A stretch of 64,000 nt of DNA from Pseudomonas sp. MYb118 (GTDB lineage: Bacteria > Pseudomonadota > Gammaproteobacteria > Pseudomonadales > Pseudomonadaceae): assembly GCF_040947875.1 (NCBI RefSeq), contig NZ_JBFRXN010000002.1, positions 1,736,001-1,800,000 of the forward strand, given 5' to 3'. Both the position numbers and the translations under genes were made by a program. Below, in pieces: positions 34,974-45,285 of this stretch (positions are counted from its first letter, which is position 1; every line of letters begins with the position of its first letter). The notes beneath the pieces were generated by a model. It did not search any database and was not told the origin of the DNA. It saw nothing but the letters and a program-made list of their open reading frames with translations.

Positions 34974-35929
34974 TGCGCGTCCGCCGTTTGACCCAGCACA
35001 GTCCCGACGGCGAATTTCTCACGGCGGCTGTTGAACAGGTCGCTGAAATTCAGCGCCTTGCCCCCGGGCAATTGCACGCGGGTCAGGCACAGCGCCTGCT
35101 CGCCACAGGCGACGATCAGCCCGTCCTTGCTGGCGGCAATGATTTCCCCTGGCGCGCCCTTGCCTGGCGCGAGGCTGGCGGCCAGCACTTTCAGCGCTTC
35201 GCCGTTGAGCGTGCTGTGGGTGATCGGCCATGGGTTGAAGGCGCGCACCAGGCGCTCCAGCTCGATGGCCGGGCGATTCCAGTCGATGCGCGCTTCGTCC
35301 TTGTTCAATTTGTGCGCATAGGTGGCGAGGCTGTCGTCCTGCACTTCGCCTTGCAGGGTCCCTGCGGCGAGGCCGGCGATGGCCTCGATCACGGCCGGCG
35401 GGCCGATTTGCGCCAGGCGGTCGTGCAGGCTGCCGCCGGTGTCCTGGGCGCTGATCGGAGTGGCGACCTTGAGCAGCATCGGCCCGGTGTCCAATCCCAG
35501 TTCCATGCGCATTACCGTCACGCCGCTTTCACTGTCACCGGCTTCGACGGCGCGCTGGATCGGCGCAGCGCCACGCCAGCGCGGCAGCAACGAAGCATGG
35601 CTGTTGATGCAGCCCAGGCGCGGGATGTCCAGCACCACCTGCGGCAGGATCAGGCCGTAGGCGACCACCACCAGCAGGTCCGGCTTGAGCGCGGCGAGTT
35701 CCGCCTGGGCTTCTTCGTTGCGCAGGGTCGGCGGCTGCAACACCTGGATGCCGTGTTCCAGCGCCAACTGCTTGACCGGGCTGGGCATCAGCTTTTGCCC
35801 GCGGCCTGCCGGGCGGTCCGGCTGGGTGTAGACGGCGACGATCTCGTAAGGGCTGTCGAGCAGGGCCTTGAGGTGTTCGGCGGCGAATTCCGGGGTGCCG
35901 GCAAAGACGATGCGCAGTGGCTCAGTCAT
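34970..35929 (-). CDS. fmt: Methionyl-tRNA formyltransferase
   Basis: Formylates initiator Met-tRNA using 10-formyltetrahydrofolate. It has 319 residues, typical of the family. The catalytic region [17 protein letters not shown] lies near residues 106-122 with the SLLPRWRG signature, and the N-terminus has the [12 protein letters not shown] folate-binding loop. It lies 68 bases after def, a gap that contains a strong hairpin. Confidence 0.98.
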   Translation of the reverse strand: MTEPLRIVFAGTPEFAAEHLKALLDSPYEIVAVYTQPDRPAGRGQKLMPSPVKQLALEHGIQVLQPPTLRNEEAQAELAALKPDLLVVVAYGLILPQVVLDIPRLGCINSHASLLPRWRGAAPIQRAVEAGDSESGVTVMRMELGLDTGPMLLKVATPISAQDTGGSLHDRLAQIGPPAVIEAIAGLAAGTLQGEVQDDSLATYAHKLNKDEARIDWNRPAIELERLVRAFNPWPITHSTLNGEALKVLAASLAPGKGAPGEIIAASKDGLIVACGEQALCLTRVQLPGGKALNFSDLFNSRREKFAVGTVLGQTADAQ

Positions 35930-35949
35930 GGGGAACTCTCTTCAAAGCG

Positions 35950-35985
35950 ATTGCAAAAGAAAAAGGCTTGCCGCAGCAAGCCTTT
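35950..35985 (-). terminator. Terminator-like hairpin between def and fmt
   Basis: Stem AAAGGCTTGC/GCAAGCCTTT (35962-35985) with a four-base loop, followed on the minus strand by a T-rich run (35950-35961). It lies in the 68-base gap between the def stop and the fmt start, inside what is usually a def-fmt transcript. It may work as an attenuator or partial terminator. Confidence 0.75.
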
Positions 35986-35997
35986 GAAAGGAGGGCA

Positions 35998-36504
35998 TCA
36001 AGCGTTCTGGCGATGGATCTTTTCCAGCTTCTTCTTGATCCGGTCGCGCTTGAGACTGGACAGGTAGTCAACGAACAATTTGCCGTTGAGGTGGTCGCAT
36101 TCATGCTGGATGCACACCGCGAGCAGGCCTTCGGCGATCAGCTCATAGGGCTGGCCGTCGCGGTCCAGGGCCTTGATCTTGACCTTCTGCGGGCGATCGA
36201 CGTTTTCGTAGAAGCCAGGTACCGAAAGGCAGCCTTCCTGGTATTGCTCCATCTCGTCGGTCAGGGGTTCGAACTCGGGGTTGATGAACACCCGCGGCTC
36301 GCTGCGGTCTTCGGAGAGGTCCATGACGACGATACGTTTGTGCACGTTGACCTGGGTCGCGGCGAGGCCGATGCCTGGCGCTTCATACATTGTTTCAAAC
36401 ATGTCATCGACCAACTGACGTACTTCGTCGTCCACTACGGCCACAGGTTTGGCGATAGTGCGCAGGCGCGAGTCGGGGAATTCGAGGATGTCTAAAATGG
36501 CCAT
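35998..36504 (-). CDS. def: Peptide deformylase
   Basis: Metalloenzyme that removes the N-terminal formyl group from nascent proteins. It has 168 residues. All three motifs are present: GIGLAATQ (residues 45-52), EGCLSVPG (near 90) and QHECDHLNG (HExxH, near 133). The family ligands are one Cys and two His. It is first in the def-fmt-rsmB-trkA series and divergent from the tsaP-like gene. Confidence 0.98.
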   Translation of the reverse strand: MAILDILEFPDSRLRTIAKPVAVVDDEVRQLVDDMFETMYEAPGIGLAATQVNVHKRIVVMDLSEDRSEPRVFINPEFEPLTDEMEQYQEGCLSVPGFYENVDRPQKVKIKALDRDGQPYELIAEGLLAVCIQHECDHLNGKLFVDYLSSLKRDRIKKKLEKIHRQNA

Positions 36505-36689
36505 AAGCTCAACTGATGCACGTGTGAGGTAAAGTCGGGTCGATGGCCTGGCGGGTCTGGAGATGCCGGCTACCGTTGTAAAACGTAGCTCCCTTTCTTA
36601 GTAATGAGAAGGTCTCAATAACGAGCAGGGAGCGGGCCACGAAGGCTCTGGCGTTTCACGCGAACGCACATAATAAAGGGATTCACCGC

Positions 36690-37715
36690 ATGAGGAAATC
36701 ACTACTCGCCCTGCTCCTCCTGGCCTCGGCCGGTTTCGCGCACGGGCAAGTGCAGCTCAGGGAAGGTTTTCCACAGCAATACACGGTGGTGGCCGGTGAC
36801 ACACTCTGGGACATCTCCGGCAAATACCTGCGCGAGCCCTGGAAGTGGCCCGAGCTGTGGCAGGTCAACCCGCAGATCCAGAACCCCAATCTGATCTATC
36901 CCGGCGACGTGCTGTCGCTGGTCTACGTCGATGGCCAGCCGCGCCTGACCCTCAATCGCGGCGCGTCGAGGGGCACCATCAAGCTCTCGCCGCGGGTGCG
37001 CAGCTCACCGGTGGCCGACGCGATCCCGAGCATTCCGCTGCAGGCCATCAACAGTTTCCTGCTGAGCAACCGCATCGTCGACGAGGTCGAGGATTTCGAC
37101 AAGGCGCCCTACATCGTCGCCGGCGATGCCGAACGGGTGCTCAGCGGCACCGGTGACCGCATTTTCGCCCGTGGCCATTTCGACCAGGAGCACCCGGTCT
37201 ACGGCATCTTCCGCCAGGGCAAGGTCTACACCGACCCCGAGAGCAAGGAGTTCTTGGGGATCAACGCCGATGACATCGGTGGTGGCGAGGTGGTCGCCAC
37301 TGAAGGCGATGTCGCCACCCTCGCCCTGCAACGCACCACCCAGGAAGTGCGCCTGGGCGATCGCCTGTTCAGCAGCGAAGAGCGTTCGATCAACTCGACA
37401 TTCATGCCCAGTGCGCCGGCCAGCCAGATCAACGGCCTGATTATTGACGTGCCGCGCGGGGTCACCCAGATCGGTGCGCTGGACGTGGTCACGCTGAACA
37501 AGGGCCAGCGTGATGGCCTGGCCGAGGGCAATGTGCTGGTGGTGATGAAAACCGGCGAAACCGTGCGCGACCGGGTCACCGGCCAGCCGGTGAAGATTCC
37601 CGATGAGCGTGCCGGTTTGCTGATGGTGTTCCGCACCTACGACAAGCTCAGTTATGGGTTGGTGCTCAACGCGACGCGCTCTTTGGCGGTGCTCGACAAG
37701 GTGCGCAATCCTTAG
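36690..37715 (+). CDS. tsaP: LysM-domain protein, TsaP-like (type IV pilus secretin-associated)
   Basis: Exported protein of 341 residues with a signal peptide cleaved near residue 20 (SAGFAHG). A LysM peptidoglycan-binding domain follows at about 30-80 (QYTVVAGDTLWDISGKYL, then NPNLIYPGDVLSLVY). The rest is beta-rich. Position next to dprA and length match PA0020, the P. aeruginosa TsaP homologue that associates with the PilQ secretin. The pilus role is inferred from that homology; no pil gene is in the window. Confidence 0.85.
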   Translation: MRKSLLALLLLASAGFAHGQVQLREGFPQQYTVVAGDTLWDISGKYLREPWKWPELWQVNPQIQNPNLIYPGDVLSLVYVDGQPRLTLNRGASRGTIKLSPRVRSSPVADAIPSIPLQAINSFLLSNRIVDEVEDFDKAPYIVAGDAERVLSGTGDRIFARGHFDQEHPVYGIFRQGKVYTDPESKEFLGINADDIGGGEVVATEGDVATLALQRTTQEVRLGDRLFSSEERSINSTFMPSAPASQINGLIIDVPRGVTQIGALDVVTLNKGQRDGLAEGNVLVVMKTGETVRDRVTGQPVKIPDERAGLLMVFRTYDKLSYGLVLNATRSLAVLDKVRNP

Positions 37716-37794
37716 CCAGCTTCACAACTTGTCAACAGAGTTATCCACAGCTTGTTCCCGCTGCGAAGGGACTCACAACGATCAAGGATGATCC

Positions 37795-38895
37795 ATGTCA
37801 CAAATTGCCGTTACACCGGTTTCCCCTGCGGAACTGGAAGCCCGCCTGCGCCTGCACCGTCTGCCGGAACTCGGCCCGGCGCGATTTCGCAAACTGCTCG
37901 AAGCCTTCGGCTCGGCCTCCAAAGCCATCGGCGCCCCGGCCAGCGCCTGGCGGTCGCTGGGCCTGCCTGCCACCTGCGCGGATGCCCGACGCAGTGCCGA
38001 GGTGCGTGACGGCGCCAGCCACGCATTGCGCTGGCTAGAGCGTCCGGGCCAGCATTTGTTGATGTGGGACCAGCCTGACTATCCAGCGCTGTTGGGGGAA
38101 ATCGATGCTGCACCGCCGCTGCTGTTTGTCGCTGGCGATCCCACCATCCTGGAAAAACCGCAACTGGCGATGGTCGGCAGTCGTCGCGCGTCGCGACCGG
38201 GCATGGACACCGCCAGCGCGTTTTCCCGCAGCCTGGCCAGTGCCGGTTTTGTCATCACCAGTGGCCTGGCGTTGGGTATCGACGCGGCGGCGCACCAGGC
38301 CGCATTGGATGTCGGTGGGCATACGATCGGCGTGTTGGGCACCGGCCTGGAAAAGTTTTATCCACAGCGCAATCGTCGGCTGGCGGACGCGATGATCGCT
38401 TCGGGCAGCGCGGTGGTTTCCGAGTTTCCGCTGGATGCCGGCCCCCATGCCAGCAACTTTCCCCGGCGCAATCGCATCATCAGCGGCCTGTCCCTCGGCG
38501 TACTGGTGGTCGAGGCCAGTGTGGCCAGTGGTTCATTGATCACGGCAAGGCTGGCGGCGGAGCAAGGTCGAGAGGTGTACGCGATTCCGGGGTCGATCCA
38601 TCACCCCGGCGCCAAGGGTTGCCATCAATTGATCCGCGACGGCGCGATGCTGGTGGAAACCATCGAGCACATCCTCGAAGCCCTTCGCGGCTGGCAACGA
38701 TTCTCGTCAGCGACGCAGGCGCCGCCGGCCAGTCATCCGCTGCTGGCGCTGTTGCACGCGGCACCCCACACCAGCGAAGGTCTGGCCGTCAGCAGCGGCT
38801 GGGCCCTGTCCAAAGTGCTGGCGGCATTGACCGAACTGGAAATGGAAGGCCGGGCGATCTGCGAAAATGGCCGCTGGTTTGCGCGGGTAAGCTAG
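37795..38895 (+). CDS. dprA: DNA-processing protein DprA (Smf)
   Basis: Loads RecA on incoming single-stranded DNA in competent bacteria, though found also in species not known to be competent. It has 366 residues: an N-terminal helical (SAM-like) region (1-100), the Rossmann-like DprA domain (about 110-310) with VGSRRASRPGM and the SGLALGIDAAAHQAAL segment, and a C-terminal winged-helix part (about 315-366). It lies 79 bases after the LysM gene and 55 before tsaC. A perfect DnaA box lies in it (38358-38366) and one just upstream (37741-37749). Confidence 0.96.
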   Translation: MSQIAVTPVSPAELEARLRLHRLPELGPARFRKLLEAFGSASKAIGAPASAWRSLGLPATCADARRSAEVRDGASHALRWLERPGQHLLMWDQPDYPALLGEIDAAPPLLFVAGDPTILEKPQLAMVGSRRASRPGMDTASAFSRSLASAGFVITSGLALGIDAAAHQAALDVGGHTIGVLGTGLEKFYPQRNRRLADAMIASGSAVVSEFPLDAGPHASNFPRRNRIISGLSLGVLVVEASVASGSLITARLAAEQGREVYAIPGSIHHPGAKGCHQLIRDGAMLVETIEHILEALRGWQRFSSATQAPPASHPLLALLHAAPHTSEGLAVSSGWALSKVLAALTELEMEGRAICENGRWFARVS

Positions 38896-38950
38896 GTTTT
38901 ACAGGGAAGATCGGTAAACTGCCCAGAGCCTAATTCCGGAGAGTTTATTC

Positions 38951-39508
38951 ATGGTCAACAGTTGGCGTGTGCAACAAGCCGCGCAAGCCGTACGCGCAGG
39001 GGCGGTGATTGCCTACCCAACCGAGGCGGTCTGGGGTCTGGGTTGCGACCCGTGGGACGAAGAAGCGGTGGAACGCCTGCTGCTGATCAAGGGCCGTTCG
39101 GTGGACAAGGGCCTGATCCTGGTCGCGGACAACATCCGCCAGTTCGATTTTCTCTTCGAGGATTTCCCCGAGCTGTGGATGGATCGCATGGCCAGTACCT
39201 GGCCCGGCCCGAACACCTGGCTGGTGCCCCACCAGAACCTGCTGCCCGAGTGGATTACCGGCGTGCACGACACCGTGGCGCTGCGGGTCAGCGATCACCC
39301 GTTGGTGCGCGACCTGTGCGCGCTGGTCGGGCCGCTGGTGTCCACCTCGGCCAACCCGCAGGGCAAACCGGCGGCACGCACGCGGCTGCGCATCGAGCAG
39401 TATTTCCGTGGGCAGGTCGATTGGGTGATGGGCGGCAACCTGGGCGGGCGCAAGAACCCGAGCCTGATTCGTGATCTGGCCACCGGGAATGTGATTCGTC
39501 CGGCTTGA
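38951..39508 (+). CDS. tsaC: Threonylcarbamoyl-AMP synthase (YrdC/Sua5 family)
   Basis: Makes threonylcarbamoyl-AMP from threonine, bicarbonate and ATP, the first step of t6A37 tRNA modification. It has 185 residues, a stand-alone YrdC domain without the Sua5 extension. Characteristic segments are [14 protein letters not shown] (residues 18-31), [13 protein letters not shown] and the [11 protein letters not shown] region near residue 135. It is downstream of dprA on the same strand, as in many gamma-proteobacteria. Confidence 0.97.
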   Translation: MVNSWRVQQAAQAVRAGAVIAYPTEAVWGLGCDPWDEEAVERLLLIKGRSVDKGLILVADNIRQFDFLFEDFPELWMDRMASTWPGPNTWLVPHQNLLPEWITGVHDTVALRVSDHPLVRDLCALVGPLVSTSANPQGKPAARTRLRIEQYFRGQVDWVMGGNLGGRKNPSLIRDLATGNVIRPA

Positions 39509-39533
39509 GACCGCAGTGCCTTCATCGCGGGCA

Positions 39534-39582
39534 AGCCCGCTCCTACAGGTTTGTGAACTGTAGGAGCGAGCTTGCTCGCGAT
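39534..39582. repeat. REP doublet (REPIN) 2
   Basis: Short mixed REP doublet, left arm GCGGGCAAGCCCGCTCC, right arm GGAGCGAGCTTGCTCGC, with an approximately 16-base spacer, between convergent tsaC and qor. It may also act as a bidirectional terminator-like structure. Confidence 0.9.
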
Positions 39583-39589
39583 GGGGACC

Positions 39590-40567
39590 TCAAGGCAGCA
39601 GGATGGTCGACCCGGTAGTCCGCCGCGCCGACAACTCGGTCTGCGCCTTCGCCGCCTCCGCCAGTGGATACTTCTGGCTGATGTCCACCTTCAGCTTGCC
39701 GCTGATGATCATCTCGAACAGCTCATCGGCCATGCGTTGCAGGTTCTCGGCGTTGTTGGCGTAGGTCGCCAGCGTCGGCCGGGTCACGTACAGCGAGCCC
39801 TTGGCCGACAGGATCCCCAGATTCACCCCGTCCACGGCCCCGGAAGCGTTGCCGAAACTCACCACCAGCCCGCGCGGCGCGACGCTGTCCAGTGAGGTCA
39901 GCCAGGTGTCCTTGCCGACGCCGTCGTACACCACTGGCACCTTCTTGCCGTCAGTCAGTTCCAGTACCCGCTGGGCGACGTCTTCCTTGCTGTAGTCGAT
40001 GGTCGCCCAGGCGCCGTTGGCTTTGGCCAGCGCGGCTTTTTCCGGCGAGCTGACCGTACCGATCAGCTTCACGCCCAGGGCCTTGGCCCATTGGCAGGCC
40101 AGGGAACCTACACCACCGGCCGCGGCGTGGAACAGGATGGTTTCGCCGCCCTTGAGTTCATAGGTCTGGCGCAACAGGTACTGCACCGTCAGGCCCTTGA
40201 GCATGACCCCGGCCGCCTGCTCGAAGCTGATCGCCTGCGGCAGGTGCACCAGGTTGGCCTCCGGCAAAATGTGCAGGTCACTGTAGGCGCCCAGCGGGCC
40301 GCTGCCGTAGGCCACGCGGTCGCCGACCTTGAAGCGGGTCACGGCGCTGCCCACGGCCTCGACCACACCGGCGCCTTCCGAGCCCACGCCAGAGGGCAGG
40401 GACGGCGGCGCGTACAGGCCGCTGCGGAAGTAGGTGTCGATGAAATTCAGGCCGATGGCCTTGTTGGCCACGCGCACCTGCTGCGGGCCGGGCTCGGCCG
40501 GTTGGTAATCCACGTACTCGAGTACTTCGGGCCCGCCATGGGTGCGGAACTGGACACGCTTTGCCAT
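39590..40567 (-). CDS. qor: NADPH:quinone oxidoreductase (zinc-independent MDR family)
   Basis: Reduces quinones with NADPH. It has 325 residues, typical of the QOR subfamily of medium-chain dehydrogenases. The nucleotide-binding motif AAAGGVGSLACQWAKALG lies near residues 150-167, and the N-terminal region has VGSEGAGVVEAVG. The zinc-binding cysteines of alcohol dehydrogenases are absent, as expected. It is divergent from hemF. Confidence 0.94.
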   Translation of the reverse strand: MAKRVQFRTHGGPEVLEYVDYQPAEPGPQQVRVANKAIGLNFIDTYFRSGLYAPPSLPSGVGSEGAGVVEAVGSAVTRFKVGDRVAYGSGPLGAYSDLHILPEANLVHLPQAISFEQAAGVMLKGLTVQYLLRQTYELKGGETILFHAAAGGVGSLACQWAKALGVKLIGTVSSPEKAALAKANGAWATIDYSKEDVAQRVLELTDGKKVPVVYDGVGKDTWLTSLDSVAPRGLVVSFGNASGAVDGVNLGILSAKGSLYVTRPTLATYANNAENLQRMADELFEMIISGKLKVDISQKYPLAEAAKAQTELSARRTTGSTILLP

Positions 40568-40636
40568 CAGAACTCTCCTTGGGTCTTGATTACCAGGATT
40601 GAAATGCCAAGCCCCCTATCGGACTCCTATGCTTGA

Positions 40637-41662
<1,026 letters not shown>

Positions 41663-41676
41663 AACGAGGAACACTG

Positions 41677-42498
41677 ATGGACCGCTACGTCGTTTTCGGT
41701 AACCCGATTGGCCACAGCAAGTCGCCGATGATCCATCGTCTGTTCGCCGAGCAAACGGCCCAGCAACTGGACTACAGCACGTCGCTGGCGCCACTCGATG
41801 ATTTTTCCGCGTTTGCCCGGGATTTTTTCCTTGAAGGGCGTGGGGCGAATGTGACCGTGCCGTTCAAGGAAGAGGCGTTTCGCCTGGCCGACAGCCTGAG
41901 CCCCCGTGCGCAGCGGGCCGGTGCGGTCAACACCCTGAGCAAGCTCGCCGACGGCACCCTGCTGGGCGACAACACCGACGGCGCCGGGCTGGTACGCGAC
42001 CTGACGGTCAATGCCGGGTTCAGCCTCAAGGGCAAGCGCATCCTGCTGCTCGGCGCCGGTGGCGCGGTGCGCGGCGCGCTGGAGCCGCTGCTGGCCGAAC
42101 AGCCGGCCTCGGTGATCATCGCCAACCGCACCGTGGAAAAAGCCGAGCTGCTGGCCGAGCTGTTCGCCGACCTGGGGCCGGTGTCGGCCAGTGGTTTCGA
42201 TTGGCTGCGCGAGCCGGTGGACCTGATCATCAACGCGACATCGGCCAGCCTGTCCGGTGACGTACCGCCGATTGCCGGCAGCCTCATCGAGCCGGGCAAG
42301 ACCCTGTGCTACGACATGATGTACGGCAAGGAGCCGACCGCGTTCTGCCGCTGGGCGACGCAACAGGGTGCAGGAGTGTCGATGGATGGCCTGGGCATGC
42401 TCGCCGAACAGGCAGCCGAGGCGTTCTTCCTGTGGCGCGGCGTCCGCCCGGACACCGCGCCGGTGCTGGCGGAGTTGCGGCGGCAGTTGGCTGCCTGA
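41677..42498 (+). CDS. aroE: Shikimate dehydrogenase
   Basis: NADPH-dependent reduction of 3-dehydroshikimate to shikimate in aromatic amino acid synthesis. It has 273 residues from the ATG at 41677, with GAGGAAC upstream. The shikimate-binding motif [13 protein letters not shown] lies at residues 7-19, catalytic Lys in [11 protein letters not shown] near 60-70, and NADP motif [16 protein letters not shown] near 125. It is in a two-gene operon with hemF, as in other pseudomonads. Confidence 0.98.
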   Translation: MDRYVVFGNPIGHSKSPMIHRLFAEQTAQQLDYSTSLAPLDDFSAFARDFFLEGRGANVTVPFKEEAFRLADSLSPRAQRAGAVNTLSKLADGTLLGDNTDGAGLVRDLTVNAGFSLKGKRILLLGAGGAVRGALEPLLAEQPASVIIANRTVEKAELLAELFADLGPVSASGFDWLREPVDLIINATSASLSGDVPPIAGSLIEPGKTLCYDMMYGKEPTAFCRWATQQGAGVSMDGLGMLAEQAAEAFFLWRGVRPDTAPVLAELRRQLAA

Positions 42499-42516
42499 AC
42501 CGGATTCCCCGAATCC

Positions 42517-42607
42517 CTGTAGGAGCGAGCTTGCTCGCGATCGCGGTGGGTCAGTTAAGAAAGTACTGACTGATTCACCGCAATCGCGAGCAAGCTCGCT
42601 CCTACAG
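42517..42607. repeat. REP doublet (REPIN) 3
   Basis: A 91-base imperfect palindrome: CTGTAGGAGCGAGCTTGCTC... with its exact mirror on the right, and further pairing in the spacer (GCGGTG/CACCGC). It lies between aroE and the SulP gene, which converge. Confidence 0.93.
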
Positions 42608-42618
42608 AGGGTAAACGG

Positions 42619-44187
42619 TCAGTCTTCAAACCGTATCGGACACTTCTCCGCCCCCTCCAGCTTCCTCAACTCCTCCACCACCGGCGGCCGTGCCCCGCGC
42701 AGCGTCAGGCTGCGATCCTGGCGCAGCAGCCGGCGTGCTTCCTGGTGCAGCATCTCCACCCCTGAATAGTCGATGAAGTTGATCTGCTGCGCCTCGATCA
42801 CCACGCGCGCGCCGTGCATGCGTTGCAGGCGCACTTGCAGGTAATGGCTGGCGCCGAAGAAGATCGAGCCACCGACCCGCAGAATGTCTTCGTCGCCGTC
42901 GCGCCAATGCTGCACCCGGGGTTGCGAGGTGCGCTTGAGGTAGAAGAACAGCGACGCCAGCACCCCGGCGTAGATCGCCGTTTGCAGCTCCAGCAACAGC
43001 GTGGCGACGCAGGTCAGCGCCATCACCACGAATTCGGCGCGGCTGACCCGCAGCAAAGCGCGGATGCCGCGATGATCCACCAGCCCCCAGGCGATCAACA
43101 GGATGCTGCCGGCCATGGCCGGAATCGGAATGTGCGCAATCAGGTGGGCACCGAAGATGGCGAACAGCGCCACCCACACCGCCGAAAAAATCCCCGCCAG
43201 CGGCGAGCAGGCGCCGGCTTCGAAGCTCAGGCCCGAGCGCGTGAAGGAACCGGCTGACAAGGACCCGGAAAAAAACGCCCCGACAATGTTCGACAAGCCC
43301 TGGGCACGCACTTCCTGGTTGGCGTCGAGCAATTGCTGCGAACGCGTCGACAACGAGCGGGCAATCGACAGACTGGTGACCAGCCCGAGCATCCCCACTG
43401 CCACGGCGCTGGGCAACAGGCGCAGGATCAGGTCCAGATCCAGCGGCAACGGGCTGAAGGGTGGCAGCCGACCGACGAAGGCACTGACCAGGCCGACATG
43501 GCCGAACATCGACGGCCACAGCCACACCACCAGCGCGCCCAGCACCAGAGTGATCAGCAAGGTCGGCCAGCGCGGCAACAGCATCTTCAGCACCACACCG
43601 ACCACCACCGTGGCCAGGCCCAATGCCAGGGAAGGACGATCGACCTCGCCCAAGTGGTGGAACAGCATCATGAAACTGCCCAGCGCCGTGGCCTGGCTGG
43701 GCAGGTCCAGCCCCAGCAGGTTGGGCATTTGGCCGATGGCGATGACGATCGCCGCGCCGAGGGTGAAGCCCAGCACCACCGAGTGCGAGACGAAATTCAC
43801 CAGGGCGCCGAACCGCAGCAAGCCCAGCAGCCACTGGAAAATCCCGGCGAGGAAGGTCAGCAGCAGGATCAGCGTGATGTAGTCCTTGGACGCCGGCACG
43901 GCCAGGGGGCTGACGCTGGCGTAGAGGACAATCGAGATGGCCGCCGTAGGACCGCAGATCAGGTGCCACGACGAACCCCAGAGGCAGGCGATCAACACCG
44001 GGATGATCGCGGCATACAGGCCGTACTCCGGTGGGAGACCGGCGATCAGGGCGTAGGCAATCGACTGCGGTAACGCAAGAATGGCACCGCTCAAGCCAAC
44101 GATCAGGTCACGCCCGACGCTGGCGCGGGTTTGCCGGGGCAACCAACTGAGGAAGGGGAAGAGTGAATGGCGGCTTGGAAGGGCCAT
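42619..44187 (-). CDS. SulP-family anion transporter with STAS domain
   Basis: Inner-membrane transporter of the SLC26/SulP family, 522 residues from the ATG at 44185-44187. There are about twelve hydrophobic segments between residues 20 and 420, with the family region GLPPEYGLYAAIIP near residue 45, and a C-terminal STAS domain (about 440-520; INFIDYSGVEMLH). Substrate may be sulfate, bicarbonate or another anion. Its location on the same strand beyond betC and choX suggests a link with sulfate released from choline sulfate. A ten-codon longer start is possible. Confidence 0.92.
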   Translation of the reverse strand: MALPSRHSLFPFLSWLPRQTRASVGRDLIVGLSGAILALPQSIAYALIAGLPPEYGLYAAIIPVLIACLWGSSWHLICGPTAAISIVLYASVSPLAVPASKDYITLILLLTFLAGIFQWLLGLLRFGALVNFVSHSVVLGFTLGAAIVIAIGQMPNLLGLDLPSQATALGSFMMLFHHLGEVDRPSLALGLATVVVGVVLKMLLPRWPTLLITLVLGALVVWLWPSMFGHVGLVSAFVGRLPPFSPLPLDLDLILRLLPSAVAVGMLGLVTSLSIARSLSTRSQQLLDANQEVRAQGLSNIVGAFFSGSLSAGSFTRSGLSFEAGACSPLAGIFSAVWVALFAIFGAHLIAHIPIPAMAGSILLIAWGLVDHRGIRALLRVSRAEFVVMALTCVATLLLELQTAIYAGVLASLFFYLKRTSQPRVQHWRDGDEDILRVGGSIFFGASHYLQVRLQRMHGARVVIEAQQINFIDYSGVEMLHQEARRLLRQDRSLTLRGARPPVVEELRKLEGAEKCPIRFED

Positions 44188-44258
44188 GGGTCCTCTCGGC
44201 GGTGAACATGAGTGCAACAGGGTGGTGCGTCAAATCCGACAGTGCAAGGGTAAAAACC

Positions 44259-44333
44259 ATCGCGAGCAGGCTCGCTCCCACAGAGGTTTTGTGTACGACA
44301 CTGACCCAGTGTGGGAGCGAGCCTGCTCGCGAG
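44259..44333. repeat. REP doublet (REPIN) 4
   Basis: Inverted pair of the TGGGAGCGAGCCTGCTCGC type, arms about 23 bases, with a spacer of roughly 29 bases. It separates choX from the SulP gene on the minus-strand transcript and could protect the upstream mRNA end. Confidence 0.93.
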
Positions 44334-44345
44334 CTTCTCGCGGTG

Positions 44346-45269
44346 TTAAAGCTTGGCCTTGACCACCGGCAACGCCTCCTTGCCATCCACGGTCTTCACG
44401 CCATCGAGCCACTTGTCCAGCACCGCCGGGTTGGCTTTGATCCAGGCCTTGGCCGCATCGGCGTTGGTCATTTTCTTGTTGGCCACGTCGGCCATGATGC
44501 TGTTTTCCATGTCCTGGGTGAAACTCAGGTTGGTCAGCAGCTTGCCGACATTCGGACAGGCCTCGGCGTAGCCCTTGCGGGTCAGGGTGTGCACGGTGCC
44601 GGTGTCACCGAAGTACTTCTCGCCGCCCTTGAGGTAATGCATTTTCAGTTGCACGTTCATCGGGTGCGGGGTCCAGCCGAGGAAGGTCACGAACTTCTGC
44701 TTCTTCACGGCCCGCGACACTTCGGCCAGCATCGCCTGCTCGCTGGACTCCACCAGTTTCCACTGGCCCATGTCGAAGTCGTTCTTCTTGATCATGTCCT
44801 GCAGCGAAATGTTCGCCGGTGCGCCGGAGCCGATGCCGTAGATCTTCTTGTCGAACTTGTCGGCGTACTTGTTCAGGTCGGCGAAGTTATGCACACCCGC
44901 GTCCCACACGTAGTCCGGTACGGCGAGGGTGAACTCGGTGCCGTCGAGGTTCTTCGCCAGTTGCGTGACGTCGCCCGTGGCCACGAACTTGTCATAGAAG
45001 CCCTGCTGTGCCGGCATCCAGTTACCGAGGAATACGTCGACCTGGCCGTCCTTCAACCCGCCAAAGGTGATCGGCACCGCGAGGGTGTCGACCTTGGCCT
45101 TGTAGCCCATGCCGTCCAGCAGAAACCCGGTGATGGCGTTGGTCGCGGCGATGTCGCTCCAGCCAGGGTCGGCCAGCTTCACCGTCTGGCAGCTACTCGC
45201 GTCGGCAAACGCCGACGCACTGCCCAGAGCCAGCAGACCGACCGTCAGTACTGTGGATAACTTTTGCAT
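44346..45269 (-). CDS. choX: Choline/betaine ABC transporter substrate-binding protein (orphan)
   Basis: Periplasmic binding protein of 307 residues, signal peptide cleaved near residue 22 (SASAFA). It belongs to the OpuAC/ProX-like family of quaternary-amine binders; ADPGWSDIAATNAITG and FLGNWMPAQQGFYD carry aromatic residues likely to cage the trimethylammonium group. No permease or ATPase gene is adjacent. In Pseudomonas, several such proteins share the CbcWV core transporter, so this one may do so too. It starts 16 bases after betC. A perfect DnaA box overlaps codons near the start (45252-45260). Confidence 0.9.
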   Translation of the reverse strand: MQKLSTVLTVGLLALGSASAFADASSCQTVKLADPGWSDIAATNAITGFLLDGMGYKAKVDTLAVPITFGGLKDGQVDVFLGNWMPAQQGFYDKFVATGDVTQLAKNLDGTEFTLAVPDYVWDAGVHNFADLNKYADKFDKKIYGIGSGAPANISLQDMIKKNDFDMGQWKLVESSEQAMLAEVSRAVKKQKFVTFLGWTPHPMNVQLKMHYLKGGEKYFGDTGTVHTLTRKGYAEACPNVGKLLTNLSFTQDMENSIMADVANKKMTNADAAKAWIKANPAVLDKWLDGVKTVDGKEALPVVKAKL

Positions 45270-45285
45270 GGACTTCCCCTTAACA

